Source: Pipra filicauda
Lineage: Eukaryota; Chordata; Aves; Passeriformes; Pipridae
Length of the DNA stretch: 64,000 nucleotides
Assembly (NCBI RefSeq): GCF_003945595.2
Contig: NW_024104998.1
Span: 4,645,790 to 4,709,789, forward strand
Direction of reading: 5' to 3'
Shown here piece after piece: positions 37,464 to 49,477 of the stretch; position 1 is the stretch's first letter, and every line of letters begins with the position of its first letter. Below the pieces are notes generated by a model. It searched no databases. It was not told where the DNA came from and saw only the letters and a program-made list of their open reading frames with translations. Position numbers and translations under genes: made by a program.

Positions 37464-39096
37464 CTGAAAGAGTAAGAGGTTTCCAAAAGAATGACTCTTA
37501 TTAAAAGGAAGGTTCTGTAATTTAGTTCTAAACACACACACAGAGTAGAAAAGATCATTTAAAAAAAGTGCAAAAAAGCCACCATCACCACTCTGAGCCT
37601 CGTTTAAACAATGCAGGCTTTATTTAATACTGTTCCTATTGTAAATAGTGCAGCCAAAGTCCCATTAGATCTTTTTTGTAACGTTACTAACGACAGTTCC
37701 CACCCAAGAAGTTTGTAATCTCATGTAGACCAAAGAATCCCATGAAAAAAAGCTATTGGTTTAACTAAAAATAACAACATATATGATTCTCATATCTGCT
37801 TTATATTTATAATGAAACAGTAGTCTGACAGACAAATTAAAACACAAATATCTTCAGAATATTTGAAGATGAAAAAACCTTTTTTGAAAATGCTTATCTA
37901 ATCTAAAGGCTATTGTAAAATATATATATATATAATTTTTTTTACAGGTTCAAATATCATAATGGATCACAGAACATATTTCTGAACAAAATACTGAAAA
38001 TACAATGCATTGACATGTTTAACATCTCGACTTAGTACAAATACACACTGTTATTAGATTGCCACTATTCTTAACTTCAAAAAAGCAAGAGAACACTTGT
38101 AAGAGGATGTGCAATAGCTAATCCTAATGAACTCCAAAGGCAGTGGGAGCTATGGGAGTAAAGAAATAAAGTATAATACTGATGTGGAACCTCTCTGCCT
38201 CCCAAATTGCTCATGAAATACAAGAACACTTGGAGCTAAATTTGCAGAGGACTAGGTGAAGATGGAATGAGAATTAGCTACAATGAGACTTTAGCAGAAA
38301 AGGAAACCATGATGGACACCAAACATCAGTATAAATTCTCCTGAAAAAATTTCCATTTCTTCTGCTCCTAATGGGAGGTGAACTTCTCTACAAACTTTGC
38401 CCCTTCTGTGTCTGCAGAGTTCTTCTAAATGTCTTAACCGGGGTAACTGGAGGAAAGCACTTTACAGCATGTCACTCTTCATTGATAGAGACTGTGGAGC
38501 TGCTTCAGAGTGAACTCAGGGACTGAAATAGATATTTGGGATCAACTGAGAGTAATATATTTATGTGTGAAACACAGCTAGAGCAAATTGGCTTACACAA
38601 TCTGCATTCAGCATGAGACTCACTTCTACGTCTTCAGCCTCCTGTTTCCCTCTGTGGTACCAGTCATCAAGGGGAGCATGTGCCTCAGTCTGGCATGCTG
38701 AGTATGAGTATTCCTGACTTGAGCTTACTGCATAATACTAATACTTAATTCTCCCCATAGTCATCTAAGGATCCTATATGCCAGACACAACTCTTCAGTG
38801 AATTTCATACTCCATAACCCGTGCTTTCCAAAGGTTCATACACCTGGCAGATGGGACCTGCCATGCTGAAGTGCAGCAGAGTGTGAACTGGCAGCTCTGT
38901 GCTTGAAGAAACCCCAGCAGAATCCAAATTTTCCTCTGCTACAACCTAACATTATGACCCCTCTCCATCAAGTGATCTTGCACATATGAACCATGCACAA
39001 GCACAGCAAGGTGCACATTTCTACATACATGAGGTGAGAGATAAATGGAGATATCTGCTGAAATTCAGAATGCTATTTAAGAAGAAAAGTCAAAAA
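37464..39096. other. Unique DNA with a short TA microsatellite
   Basis: (TA)n of about 16 bases at 37920-37935 followed by a T8 run. No gene or interspersed repeat recognised in the rest. Confidence 0.55.
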
Positions 39097-39285
39097 TCAT
39101 GGAACTACAGAATAATCCCAGGAGGAAAGACCTAATGGAGGTCATCTGTTTCTACTTGGGGCCAGCTTGGGTTGCTCAGGGTCTTTTACAGTCACATTAT
39201 GAATGCCTGTGAAAATGGAGATTGAACAAGTTCTCTGTGTAACCTGCCCTCCTGTTTGACTGCCTTTAAGGCAAAGAAACTCTGT
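39097..39285 (-). mobile_element. CR1 LINE fragment, diverged
   Basis: Reverse-orientation CR1 3' end of the variant 'agacctctggaggtcatctg'. The window has agacctaatggaggtcatct, then a decayed 'ggttgctcagg' block, 'tgaaaatggagattgaacaa', 'tgtaacctgccctcctg' and a decayed 'aaggcaaagaaactctg'. The tail has lost its 8-bp repeat regularity (aatcatggaactacagaata). About 190 bases remain, with no coding sequence. Confidence 0.75.
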
Positions 39286-42200
39286 TCATTATGGGCTCAG
39301 AACATCTGCATGGTGAGGAGAGGCTCACAGCAGATCTATCATAATTTACATACAAACTTAATACTACCAGAGAGGGTACATCTAGGGTCCTTGGTATAGA
39401 ATGACTACCTCACTAATAAAACAGATGTGGTGAGATGTACATAATGGAGGGGGTGTCACAGGTAGGAATGGGGTAAGAGCTACTTATACTCTCAAAAGAA
39501 GTATGTGTTGCTGCTCCACATAATGAACTATCAAGTGCCAAAAGAGAGGCATCAGCATCACCACCAGTCACAAGAATGTGCTTTGTGGGAAGAAATAAAC
39601 AAAATTATAGCTCCAGAAGATTTTGAATTTGCATTCTCTCTGCAATCTGAATTGCATTTCTCTCTGCAGGCTAGAGAGACAGGAGTGGGATGTAAGTCAC
39701 ATGCCAACAGATTTAATATAATTTGTTTTGTTCTAATATGTAAAGTATTGGCAATTTTCAGATCAATTTTCTTCCAACACTAATTTCGGTACAAATCTGC
39801 AGTAATTCTGTTTCAGTAACCAGCACTGTACTAGTGAAGAACAGTTGCTATTTAGTGAGGATTCAGACATTTATCTAGTTACACGTTCCACAGTTCACTC
39901 AGCTGGGTCATGAGTGCAAACCAGAGTGTCTGACAGAAAACCTACAGGGTGCTAAGGTTTTGCCCCAAAGAAAGAGTGGAGAAAATATATTCCAGAAGGG
40001 TCAAGAGAGAAGAGAAAAAAGATAAGGAAACAATAAAATATATAAAGTGGATGTTTAAATCTTTTTCCTCCTGGAAATGTAAAGTGACAGTTCGGGTGAA
40101 TGGCTCTCGCATGATGCTGTCACCCTTCATTCTGCAACTCTGACTGAACGACGTCTAACAGAAAGCTCTTTTCACCTCACCTTCAGGGATTAGATTCTTG
40201 GAGCATACTTAGGTAACTTCTTATAGGCAAATGTTCAAGGCATTCAAATCTGTAATGCAAAGAATAGTTTAACTGACAAATGCCTGATGGTTTATTCCTG
40301 CATACGGCTAATCCACTGTAGTGTGCAGTAATAACTATTGACTTGCACAACATCATTATATCAATAGGCAATAAATCATTGTCCTTTCTTGCCAGTGAGA
40401 AAACGTAGAAATTAAATGCACAATATTTAATATACCATCATTTACAGTGCTATCTGTGTACACTCCGTCCCTAACGTGTATAACTACCAATAAGTATCTT
40501 CTCCAGTACAGTTTTCAGGACTGGGCTTCTATGTGGCAAGCTCCTTCACAAGAGATTTTATCATAGGTACAGTGTTACATAGAATAAACTAGCTATTATT
40601 GCTTGTTGGAAGTTCTGTTAATTTAAAAAGTAATTTTGCTTCCATCTTGCCTTGAACCACATTATTTAAAAATCCCTACAAAGGATACCTGCCCAATGTA
40701 TGCTAGGTCAACTTTTTGTTATGCATCATGATCACATCTGATATAGAGCCTATTCTATGCTGTTCAGATGAACATTGGAAAGGCAAAGCAAAACAATGCA
40801 GCTTCTTCTCTAAACACACTGTGTGGTAATTCTTGACCTGATGAGTTCACAGACTGAAAAACAAAGTCATAAATGGAAAATTGGAAGAAAAGAAAGCAAT
40901 GTCCTCAAGTCCATGAAGCCTGACATGAGCACATCAGCATTTGCTAGACCATCAGGACTAATAACAGGAATGAAATGACCAGGGTAATAGCAGGCACAGG
41001 TTTTGCTAGGTTCATACAGTTTGTTGGGATTTGTGATTACTTTCTGTATTGCTTGCTAGGCAAAGGACATTGATGAATACTGCAACAGTAGTGAAAAGTA
41101 ACTTATGCTGGTTACTACTAAGCAATATCATCACTTAGTTTTAAAAAGTTGTCTGTCTCTGTCCTATCTATTCTGCAAACCTATTGCAGATGTTTATTTC
41201 CATACTAGTCAGGTTCTTCAGTAAAGCATTAATTTTTTTAACACCTCTTTATTACAATGAAAAGCAAAAGTTGCAGATGAGTGCATAGACAATAGTACAA
41301 AAGGTCAGATGAGTCAAGGCCAGCATCTTAAGGAGGGGGATAGTTAGACTCCATGGCAGGAATGTAAAATCATTACTTGATGTAAGTTAAGCAGTAGCTC
41401 AGCAAACTTTAAACTATCTCAATAGTGTCTAAATGCTGTAGTTAAGTTTCTAAAGGAATAGCAAGCATTAAAGTCCCTCTGTTGATCTAGCCTTGGTATT
41501 TGGTATTAGAAAAGGTATTATAGAAAGGAGACCTGTGTGGACACCAGGAGCCACTCTCTAACATCAAAAAGAAGTTTTATTTTACTTATTTGTTTGCTTC
41601 TCCAGAAGTACTTCTATGTCTTTTGTAGCTATTATGGTACTAAGAATACTACCTTATAATAACATTAATGGACTATCTTGAAATTTAGGACATTTCTGAT
41701 GGCTGGTGAAAAAGTTTTGCAGAGGTCTTACTTAAGATTTTACTACTCTAAAAACCTCAGAATTATGAAAATCTTGTAAATGGAAGTTCTTTGAAAGGCT
41801 AGGTAAAGAGGAATGCACTGAGTGCATGAGAAAAGTCTTTTTTCAGCCAGTAGAGTGAGTCTGAAAGCTTAATTTATCATTCACATTAATGCGGTAGATT
41901 AGCATGCTATGTGGCATACATTTCTCAAACCCAGAAAGTCACTGTAAATTATCAAGTCAGCCATTCAGGTAAGTCAGCTAATGTACATGGACATAACTAT
42001 ATGTGGTAAGAGGAGAAGGGTTCCCTTTTGAGCAGGGTGCCAGACTGGGAAGAGGGGACACACACAGAGAGAAGCATGACCTTGCCAAACTGAGGTGGTC
42101 TCCTTGATAGCCTCATTCTCCAAAACCTAGGGAAAGAGGGGAGGAAGGTCACAGCACAGGGTTATTCTGGCTCTGTCAACCATCACTACTTGTGATGGTT

Positions 42201-42374
42201 GTAGCAATTTCCTGAGCTAGGCAAGGCTCATTGCCAGCAAAAGAACAGAACAGGGCAGGGGGTTTGGGGTCAGCTCTCCTCATTTTTATATAATAAGGGG
42301 AAATGGTAACAGAAGATACACTCAGAATAAAGAAGAGTATAGAAAGCTCTTGGCAATTATAGTCTTCACAACAA
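39286..42374. other. Unique AT-rich DNA with splice-like sites
   Basis: No repeat or gene recognised. Two splice-site coincidences occur. A plus-strand 22-nt segment at 39670-39691 has acceptor tttctctctgcag and donor GTAAGT. A minus-strand 69-nt segment at 40181-40249 has acceptor attctttgcattacag and donor GTGAGG. The second carries stops in every frame, so it could only be a terminal or non-coding exon. Confidence 0.45.
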
Positions 42375-42857
42375 TATAAGAAAGATATTAAGCTGTTAGA
42401 GAGTGTCCAAAGGGAGGGCAACAAAGATGGTGAAGGACCTTGAGGGGAAGCCGTATGAAGCGACTGAGGTCACTTGGTCTGTTCAGCCTTTGAGGAAAAG
42501 AGACTGAGGGGAGACCTCATTGCAGTTAGAACTTCCTTGTGAGGGGAAGAGGAGGGTCAGACACTGATCTCTGTGGTGAACAGTGGCAGGACCCGAGGGA
42601 ATGGCCTGAAGTTGTGTAAGGGTAGGTTTAGGCTGGATATCAGAGAAAGTTCTTCACCCAGAGGGTGGTTGGGCACTGGAACAGGCTCCCCAGGGAAGTG
42701 ATCACATCACCAAGCCTGACAGAAGAAGCATTTGGACAATACTCTTAGGCACAAGGTGTGATCCTTGGTGATGGTCCTGTGCAGAGCTAAGGGTTGGACT
42801 TGATGATCCTTTTGGGTGCTTTCCAACTCAGCATATTCTGTGATTCTGTGACTATGC
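42375..42857 (+). mobile_element. CR1 LINE fragment, ~480 bp, ATTCTGTG tail
   Basis: The longest CR1 copy in the window, in sense orientation. It begins at 'aagaaagatattaagctgtt' and continues through 'gagggcaacaaagatgg', a decayed 'ttcagcctttgaggaaaaga', 'ggggagacctcattgcagtt' and 'ggtttaggctggatatcaga'. It then has 'tcttcacccagagggtgg', 'gcactggaacaggctcccca' and 'gggttggacttgatgatcct', and ends in attctgtgattctgtgac. This tail and 3' UTR differ from the attctatg-tailed copies, so it belongs to another CR1 subfamily. It is 5'-truncated and covers only the 3' UTR-proximal part, with no intact ORF. Confidence 0.94.
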
Positions 42858-43511
42858 CACCACATTAGCAATGCTGCAAAGATGAGGGCTCAAAGTGTAC
42901 CTCTAAATATTATAAACCTATTTACATCATGTACAGTCCATCTACCAGTTATCTGTCAAAAATATTCTACAATTATATTTTGTCACTTCCAAGTAAAATT
43001 TTTCTTGTCTTTTTTTCTGAGCTGCTATAATAAAAATAATAAGTCTTTTTTTTCTGTTTGGTCATCTAGAATATTGAGTGAATACAGAAAACACAGCATC
43101 AACCTTAGATGAATGTTTGAAGGGAGGATAGTACCACTCAAAATAAAAGAATTTACTACAAATTGTGCAAAACATTTTAGCCTGGATTAGCAAAGAATTT
43201 TACTTAGCCACAATCTTCAGGTTTTGACAAATGACCACGGAAAAAAAATTTTTCTGTGTCTGCATCTTGTATTACTTTGTATTCAGTAAAAACTAGCTAC
43301 ACATCTGTCCAACAATTAGATTTGAACTTGTCTGCTGGATTTAAACCACAGCTGCTTATTAAATCCCTATCTTGTAATCTGATCCCAACTACTTACATGT
43401 AGGCTCTCCCCAAATCCTCCTGCTGTGTTAGCGCTACACATGAATAGGAGGGTTTTTCTGCATTAAATCACATGACCAAATCCCCCATTTTTGCTTATAC
43501 TTCAGGAGAGG
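42858..43511. other. Unique AT-rich DNA
   Basis: No gene or repeat recognised. Confidence 0.55.
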
Positions 43512-43670
43512 GTCTCAGACTGGGATAACGACTGTTGATTCCCTGTAACCTTGGGCAGGTTGCCTCACCCTTGCATGGTTCATTTTAATCTTCTGTTCAA
43601 CATGAATAATAACACTGGAGTGCATTTTATGTCTTTGGATGAAAGACTTAATATAATTCAAGGTATTTTT
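43512..43670 (+). mobile_element. MIR-like SINE relic
   Basis: The words appear in MIR order. ctcagactgggataac corresponds to the end of the tRNA-related part. Then come 'ccttgggcaggttgcctca' (consensus ccttgggcaagttacttaac), 'catggttcattttaatcttc' (consensus of the type tgcctcagtttcctcatctg), 'gaataataacactgg' and 'gatgaaagacttaatataat' (consensus of the type gaggattaaatgagataat). Divergence is high, as expected for an element that was active in early amniotes. Such old copies are sometimes exapted as regulatory DNA. Confidence 0.6.
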
Positions 43671-46128
43671 ATTTAATAACAGAATATAGCTTTCAGAGTA
43701 ACATCTTATATGGAGTGGAAAATGATGATCTTATATAATCTGTTGTATACGGGCACTGACAGCTTATCCTTGAGGGTCTGGCAAGAAATAACTATGAGAA
43801 GGTAATGGCTGTGAAGAATACTTTTCTCTATGCGTGACACATCCCCTAGGACACAAAGGTCTCAGCAATTAGTTTTGTTCCTCTTTTGAGAAAAAGACAT
43901 TAAACAGTATCAGGGAAATCCTATAGTCACTAGGGGCAAATACACCCAAATCCTAACTGCTGTTCTGTATGGGCAGAATTTTTCTCAATAAAGGCCCTAA
44001 GTTGCCATAGGAGCCCGTTCCAAGATAAGTGTAATGGATGAGCCAATAAATATGCACCATTTTATGTAAATTTCCTCAAAGGCACAGAAAATTAATTCTG
44101 AATGTATTTTGAACACAACCCAAGCAATAGCACAGACTCAAATTTAGGCAGTACACCGGTGCAAGTCTACTCCCATTCACACCCAGGGCAAACTCCTGAA
44201 TGTGGGTGGGGTAGAAGCTTTGCTCCCTCCATCTGGACAGGAGATGCACAGTCTGGCTCATACACCTCTGGATATCATGTGGCTGTGAAGGAACCATCCT
44301 GGAAGGGTTTTATGTGGTATGTCACAAAAGCAGAAGGAATTTATTGCCTATGAGTTTTATAATGTCATTTTAAACTACATATGTTTGCAAAGCACCTACC
44401 TACCAGCATCCTCCTTCACAGAACACAGATTTGGGGCCAAGAAATTCTCCATATCTAGACCACCAGCCAGACTTAATGAAGAAAACCCTAAGTCAGACTC
44501 CACCTGTATGGAGCGTATTGAAGGGAGTTCAGGTTGGAAATCCCAACTGAACAATTATGCTTCACCCTACTATTGGGAGAAAACAGAGCTACTCATAGAT
44601 GGGTACCAAGCAAATATTTGCAGAGTGGGGGCTTTGATGAGTTGTTTTCAATCTTCCAAGTATTCTCTTCAGATTATGTCTCTAAAGAGAAGACAGTTAA
44701 TAACAGAAGGAAGACTAATCTCTGGAAATTTGAAGTATAAAAAGCAGACCTGAAGACAACATAAAGAATGTACAACAAAGTGCAAACCCTTCTAAACTAA
44801 TCACAGTGCAAACACTTTCAAGCTGAGGCTGTGCTGCTCTAGTGTATTTCTAGATACACTAAAGTGTCTTGGTGAAAAAAATGCATACAAAATAAAACCA
44901 GCATTTCTGGAAGCATATTTCCTCTAATTTTTTAATTAGAAATTGGAATAGAAGAATGGGAATCCAGTTGAGAGATGTGTTAATTTAGAAAAAGGCAAGA
45001 GAATGTTAGAAAGAACATTCTGTTTTTATGTGTTTTTTAGTGGTGGTTTTGGTAGTATTTTTGTTATTAACTTTTCACCACTAGCTGACCAAGTCAATAA
45101 ACTCTGTGGGTCACACAAGGGAAAGCTGATAAATGAACAATTACAGGGATTTAAGTTGTAGTGTCAGCTTCTTCATTAAAGAAATATTCAAAGTATGAAA
45201 ATACAGAAATACTGAAGGTTGACTCAGAACTATAGTGACACAGCTGGTGTTCCACAAATAAATAACCTAAGGAAATTTGTAGCTACTCAAACGGAGAAGA
45301 GATAGTAAATAAATATTATTACCTGTAAATAAATCTCTAGCAAACACTTCTGTAAAACAAACAAACCTTTCCAACACATTAAATACAGACGTTTATTTGC
45401 ATGCTGCTGAAGCCAAAAATCTTGAATAATTTTGGCCATTAGAGTGTACTTATTCTGCATCTATTTGTCCTTTCCTTTAAATAGAAAACTAATACTCCAT
45501 TCTCCCTCAAAGGCTTATTAGAAGATAAAATGCCAAAGGATAAAACAAACACAAATTAAATGATGCTAGGAATCCCAAGAGAAGAGTAATTCAGTTTACA
45601 TTTTGGGGGGTTTTAATTGCTGGTAAATTACACTTCTGAAATCATGTTCAGAGGATGAAATAATTTCTGCTCTGCTTTATAAACCATTTTCACAATTTTC
45701 AGGCATGAAGCCAACTGACTACAATGACATATAGAACTGCAGATCTCATAGGATCTGCACTCACCATATATCCATTGGCATAAGAGTTCAAAGCACACAG
45801 TATATTCGTTAAGAGAAAAACACTAGCTTCTTCTATTTTTATAGCTTTCCTGTTCATATCTACTCAGTTACACACCAATTTCCAAGAAAATAAAAACCAT
45901 TCATGATAAATAGATTACAAGCAAGAAGAAACGAAAAAAAATATGAAAACCTGACCACATTACTTCTGAATTAAAAAAAAATTTTTTTTCAAAAATTATT
46001 GTTTCTTGTGTAGCTCCACCCTTGAAGCGAAAATACAGCAAACTATGTAGTTAGTGAATGGCAATTTTCCAGGACACAGTCCTGTTTTCTTAATTAACTT
46101 CAATCATAACTAATGCCTTATATTTTAG
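43671..46128. other. Unique AT-rich DNA with the longest non-repeat open frame
   Basis: The plus strand is open for 144 codons at 44319-44753, with a nested frame at 44534-44740. The peptide has no domain, signal peptide or low-complexity bias I recognise, and no good splice sites bracket it. An A9T8 block (45973-45989) forms a rigid, probably curved, A-tract palindrome. Confidence 0.45.
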
Positions 46129-46304
46129 AATGGGACTTTACTGATATTAAGGTCAGCCTTCAGGTACCAAGTAACAACAGTGCAGCACAGGTATTTTATT
46201 CAAAAACAAGCAAACCACAAAATGTAATGGCTACAAGAGCTGGAAGGGAAAAAGGTGAAGTTATATTTGGTAGCTCATGTGATGAAAAATTAATAATAAT
46301 AAAG
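46129..46304 (+). other. Candidate 176-nt exon
   Basis: A moderate acceptor (taatgccttatattttag) opens a segment that stays open for 58 codons to AAAG|GTAAGAATT, an excellent donor. The frame enters in phase 1 and leaves in phase 0. The peptide is mixed polar/hydrophobic (WDFTDIKVSLQVPSNN near its start) with no family I can name. The pyrimidine tract is short, the frame continues past the donor, and no partner exon was found. It may be chance. Confidence 0.18.
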
Positions 46305-49128
46305 GTAAGAATTGCAGTGAAAGGGAAACAAATATTTTGGTATTCAAAAATGGGAATTATTCTTGAAACATCTGTGCATCTGTCTGTGTATTGCAATACT
46401 TTAGTTATGGACTGGGATGATTGAATATTAACAGAGGTCAAGAAAAACAAATCTTTCACCATGCTTAATGTTTTTAGTTCTTAAGTGTCTAACTCTAATC
46501 CTTAGAGACATAAATGTCACAAATGAGGACTGTTCAAAAGATCCATCTCCTGAGTCTTAAGAGTAAAATCCATACCAAGGTGGATCTTATAAGATGGTTT
46601 TGTCTTCAGTATTTTTCTTTATTACTGTTATACAGAATCAAACTATTGTTAGACAGTAGGGCTCAATCATGTGAGTACTTACAAATATCATGAGTCATCC
46701 CACTAATGGCAGTGGAGTTAACTAAATCAAAGTCACAGGTGCTATGATGAAAACAGAGATGATGACAAGGTAAAAATATGTTGTCCATGTGGTTTGTCAT
46801 TCCCACAGCTTCCCAGAGATCAGGGAAGATCAGAAGCAAGGACCAAGCATATTTAAGTTAATCTATTTTCTCTCTTTGCGTCATCATTAGGCTCCTAGGA
46901 CCGCACTAATTTTGGTTGGTTCATAAATGATTGTTCAACCAGTTTACACACCTTCACAGGCATTAAAAACAAGCAGTGCAAACTACCCCACCCCAAGAAC
47001 AGGTACTTATTTATTTTTTAATTGTTTTATCTAAATTGAAAACAAAAAAACCCCAAAAATCTTAATATCGCAGTGGATTAAATTTGTTGCCCTTTGACCG
47101 TATAAGAATTCTTTTTATGCCAAAGCAATTTTTTATGATTTACTGGCATTATGAAGGGATCGCAATGTTTATGCTAATTTACAATGCACAGAAGAAAAGG
47201 GCTTTTGATCAGAGCTTTTTATTTTCATCACTTTGATTGACTGTCAGCCATACTAATTATCATAGAACCATTGATCATCATTTGCTGCTAACTAGGAAAT
47301 GTTGACATGTTTTCTGTAGCATTATTTAGCATGCAAATTTAAGAAGAAATAGTGCTAGGCCTAACAGGCAAAATTTTGCCTTGCACAACTAAGCACTGCA
47401 TAACTAAGAGCAGGACCTCCCAGGTTCCTCTGAACATGGGGTGTCCATGATGAAACCACAGTAGTGTCATGAAAGATGTCAGGGAGCATCTGCATGGAGG
47501 TTCACTGTCATTCATTAGAAAAGTAAACAATGCTGGCAATATAGTATAATATTTTTTTAAAAAACCGTAAAGACACAAAAATATGTTTTTTTCTTCACCT
47601 CTTTTTTCTGTCCCATATATTAAAAGCAGCAGCAGAATGACTACCAAAGGTTATATTGCAACCTTTGTGACCAGGAGCAGAAAACTATTGCATAAATGAC
47701 CAATTGAATATCCTGGGAATGGACCTAGAGACCTGCAGACTGTATCTCCTTCCCTCAGAAGTTTTCCTTGCATCTGGATACAGGGTCCAGGTATTCTTTC
47801 CAGTATCTTCTGCCCAAGCCAAAATTAATGGTTTGGTCATGAGTAGGAAAAGACAAGTGATATGGGTTGACTCTGTGGACAATCCCTAAACTATGCATGG
47901 TCTCTATTTTCAAAACCCCTCATAGGTTTAAAACTGAGATTTTCTCTTTATGGAAATATACACGAATTATTGGTCTAATGGGGGACAAATGATTTTTCGG
48001 GTAGGAACACTTCTCTGGTGCACCCCACAGTCCATGATTCCACTCAAAGTTGCAAAAATTTGGGAGCCACAATTGCATCCCTGTTTGGTCAGCAGCCTCA
48101 GCTGTCCTTCCCTCTTCCTTGTTAATTCAGAGAGAAGACAGATACTAATTTTCTGTTGCATATTGTAATCTGCTTGTAACAACATTAATGGAAAGAATTC
48201 ATATCACCAACATATTTTATCAAATTATATTCTCCCCTCAAAGAAAAACATTTTTTCTGGCATCTTTGAAATCAGCATTAAAGACGATTCTTTCTGATTA
48301 CTGTCATCACTGAAATGTCTCTTGTGGTTCTATAACTATACTAGCTTAGAAATATGGATTTTTTTTTTAATTAGCCTCCTACTGCCTTCAAATAATTTTC
48401 TTTAAAAACATTAGAGGTTTCTTTAAAGGCAAGGGGAAAAATAATGCAGAAGTGGTTTTATTCTCCTCCTTGTATTTTCTTTTCTCAGGTCAAAATCCCC
48501 ACAAAATCATGAAATTAACCTGAGACCACAATCACTTTTACTCCATAGTTAATAAGAAAAGGGCCATTTTTTTCCTTTTAACGAACGAAAGTATTTTAAA
48601 AACCCTACTGACAATAGGCAGGTATAACAAAGTTTGTTGTGCCTTAACTTTGAGATATCTAGGGCTTTGAAATAAAAGATTTTAGAAAACCTTTAAAAAG
48701 CAGTTGTAGGGATCAACTGATGTAGCAAACTTTGAAGAATAATATGTATGCTGCTTTCTAGAAACCAAATTCTATCTTTTTGTGGTTACAAGAGCTGGCT
48801 TGATATTGCATGCAATTCTGAATATATAAAATTACAGGAAAAAATAGGTTTTAAAATTTCTTGTACCTGTGAAGCTGGATTTGCCAATGGTCTGTATTTA
48901 TTTAGTTACATTTCCAGAAACCAGTATCGTTTAGCCAAGGAAGCTCACGGACAGGGAATGGGATGAGGCATCAGGGCAAGAAAAACACAACATATAGATT
49001 AAACCTGTGAAAATGCCACATTCTTAATCAATGTTTTATTCAACCACTTCATTCAGAATAGTAAATTATTATGTTGATATAATTAATGGCATTAGTGAAG
49101 ACTAGTGTTGTTATAGTAGCACTGAGCT
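46305..49128. other. Unique AT-rich DNA, one AT-rich block with homeodomain-type words
   Basis: No gene or known repeat. The block 47090-47340 is rich in TAAT/ATTA words and includes ATGCAAAT (47334-47341), an octamer motif. This composition is typical of vertebrate conserved non-coding elements but is not proof of one. A 16-bp perfect palindrome lies at 47366-47381. Confidence 0.4.
47366..47381. repeat. 16-bp perfect palindrome
   Basis: AGGCAAAA/TTTTGCCT, no spacer and no mismatch. No mobile element end was identified next to it. Confidence 0.85.
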
Positions 49129-49203
49129 GCCCTAAATGAGGAGAAGTCCCTCAGAGTCCTCGAGGTGCCCTAAATGAGGAGCAGCACCTTACAGTGCCTC
49201 TCT
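49129..49203 (+). repeat. 38-bp tandem duplication (2 copies)
   Basis: gccctaaatgaggag recurs after exactly 38 bases. The following part of each unit (aagtccctcagagtcct against cagcaccttacagtgcct) is similar with several differences. This is an old local duplication with no coding role visible. It lies about 270 bases before the second LTR. Confidence 0.8.
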
Positions 49204-49477
49204 GTGTATGTTGACGTACCAACAGTCAGCTCCTGTGTCCATCATCTAATCTTGTAGTTAAAGCACAGGAGAGAGAATATTGTCCCTACATTAGTAATAA
49301 AAGCAGAGGGGATATCTGGAGATTTTATAGGAGCAGAAATGGGAATTTATCCTAATCTATTTTTCTTTATACCAGTCATTTCTTTAACCATAAAACCACT
49401 TTTAATCTTTACACTGCAAACACAGCCTGGTTGCAGCAAGCAAACTGGAGCCTAGCTTAGTGTGACTATATTGAGTC

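Noticed and set aside
39670..39691. 22-nt plus-strand micro-exon with GTAAGT donor
   Set aside because: Too short to judge and no matching neighbours; likely chance.
40181..40249. Minus-strand 69-nt segment with strong splice sites
   Set aside because: Every frame is interrupted; its best frame ends in TGA two bases before the donor. Does not continue the 54-kb candidate in frame.
44319..44753. 144-codon plus-strand open frame
   Set aside because: Longest frame outside repeats, but with no recognisable domain, no splice sites bracketing it and ordinary AT-rich composition. Frames of this size are expected by chance when six frames of 64 kb are read.
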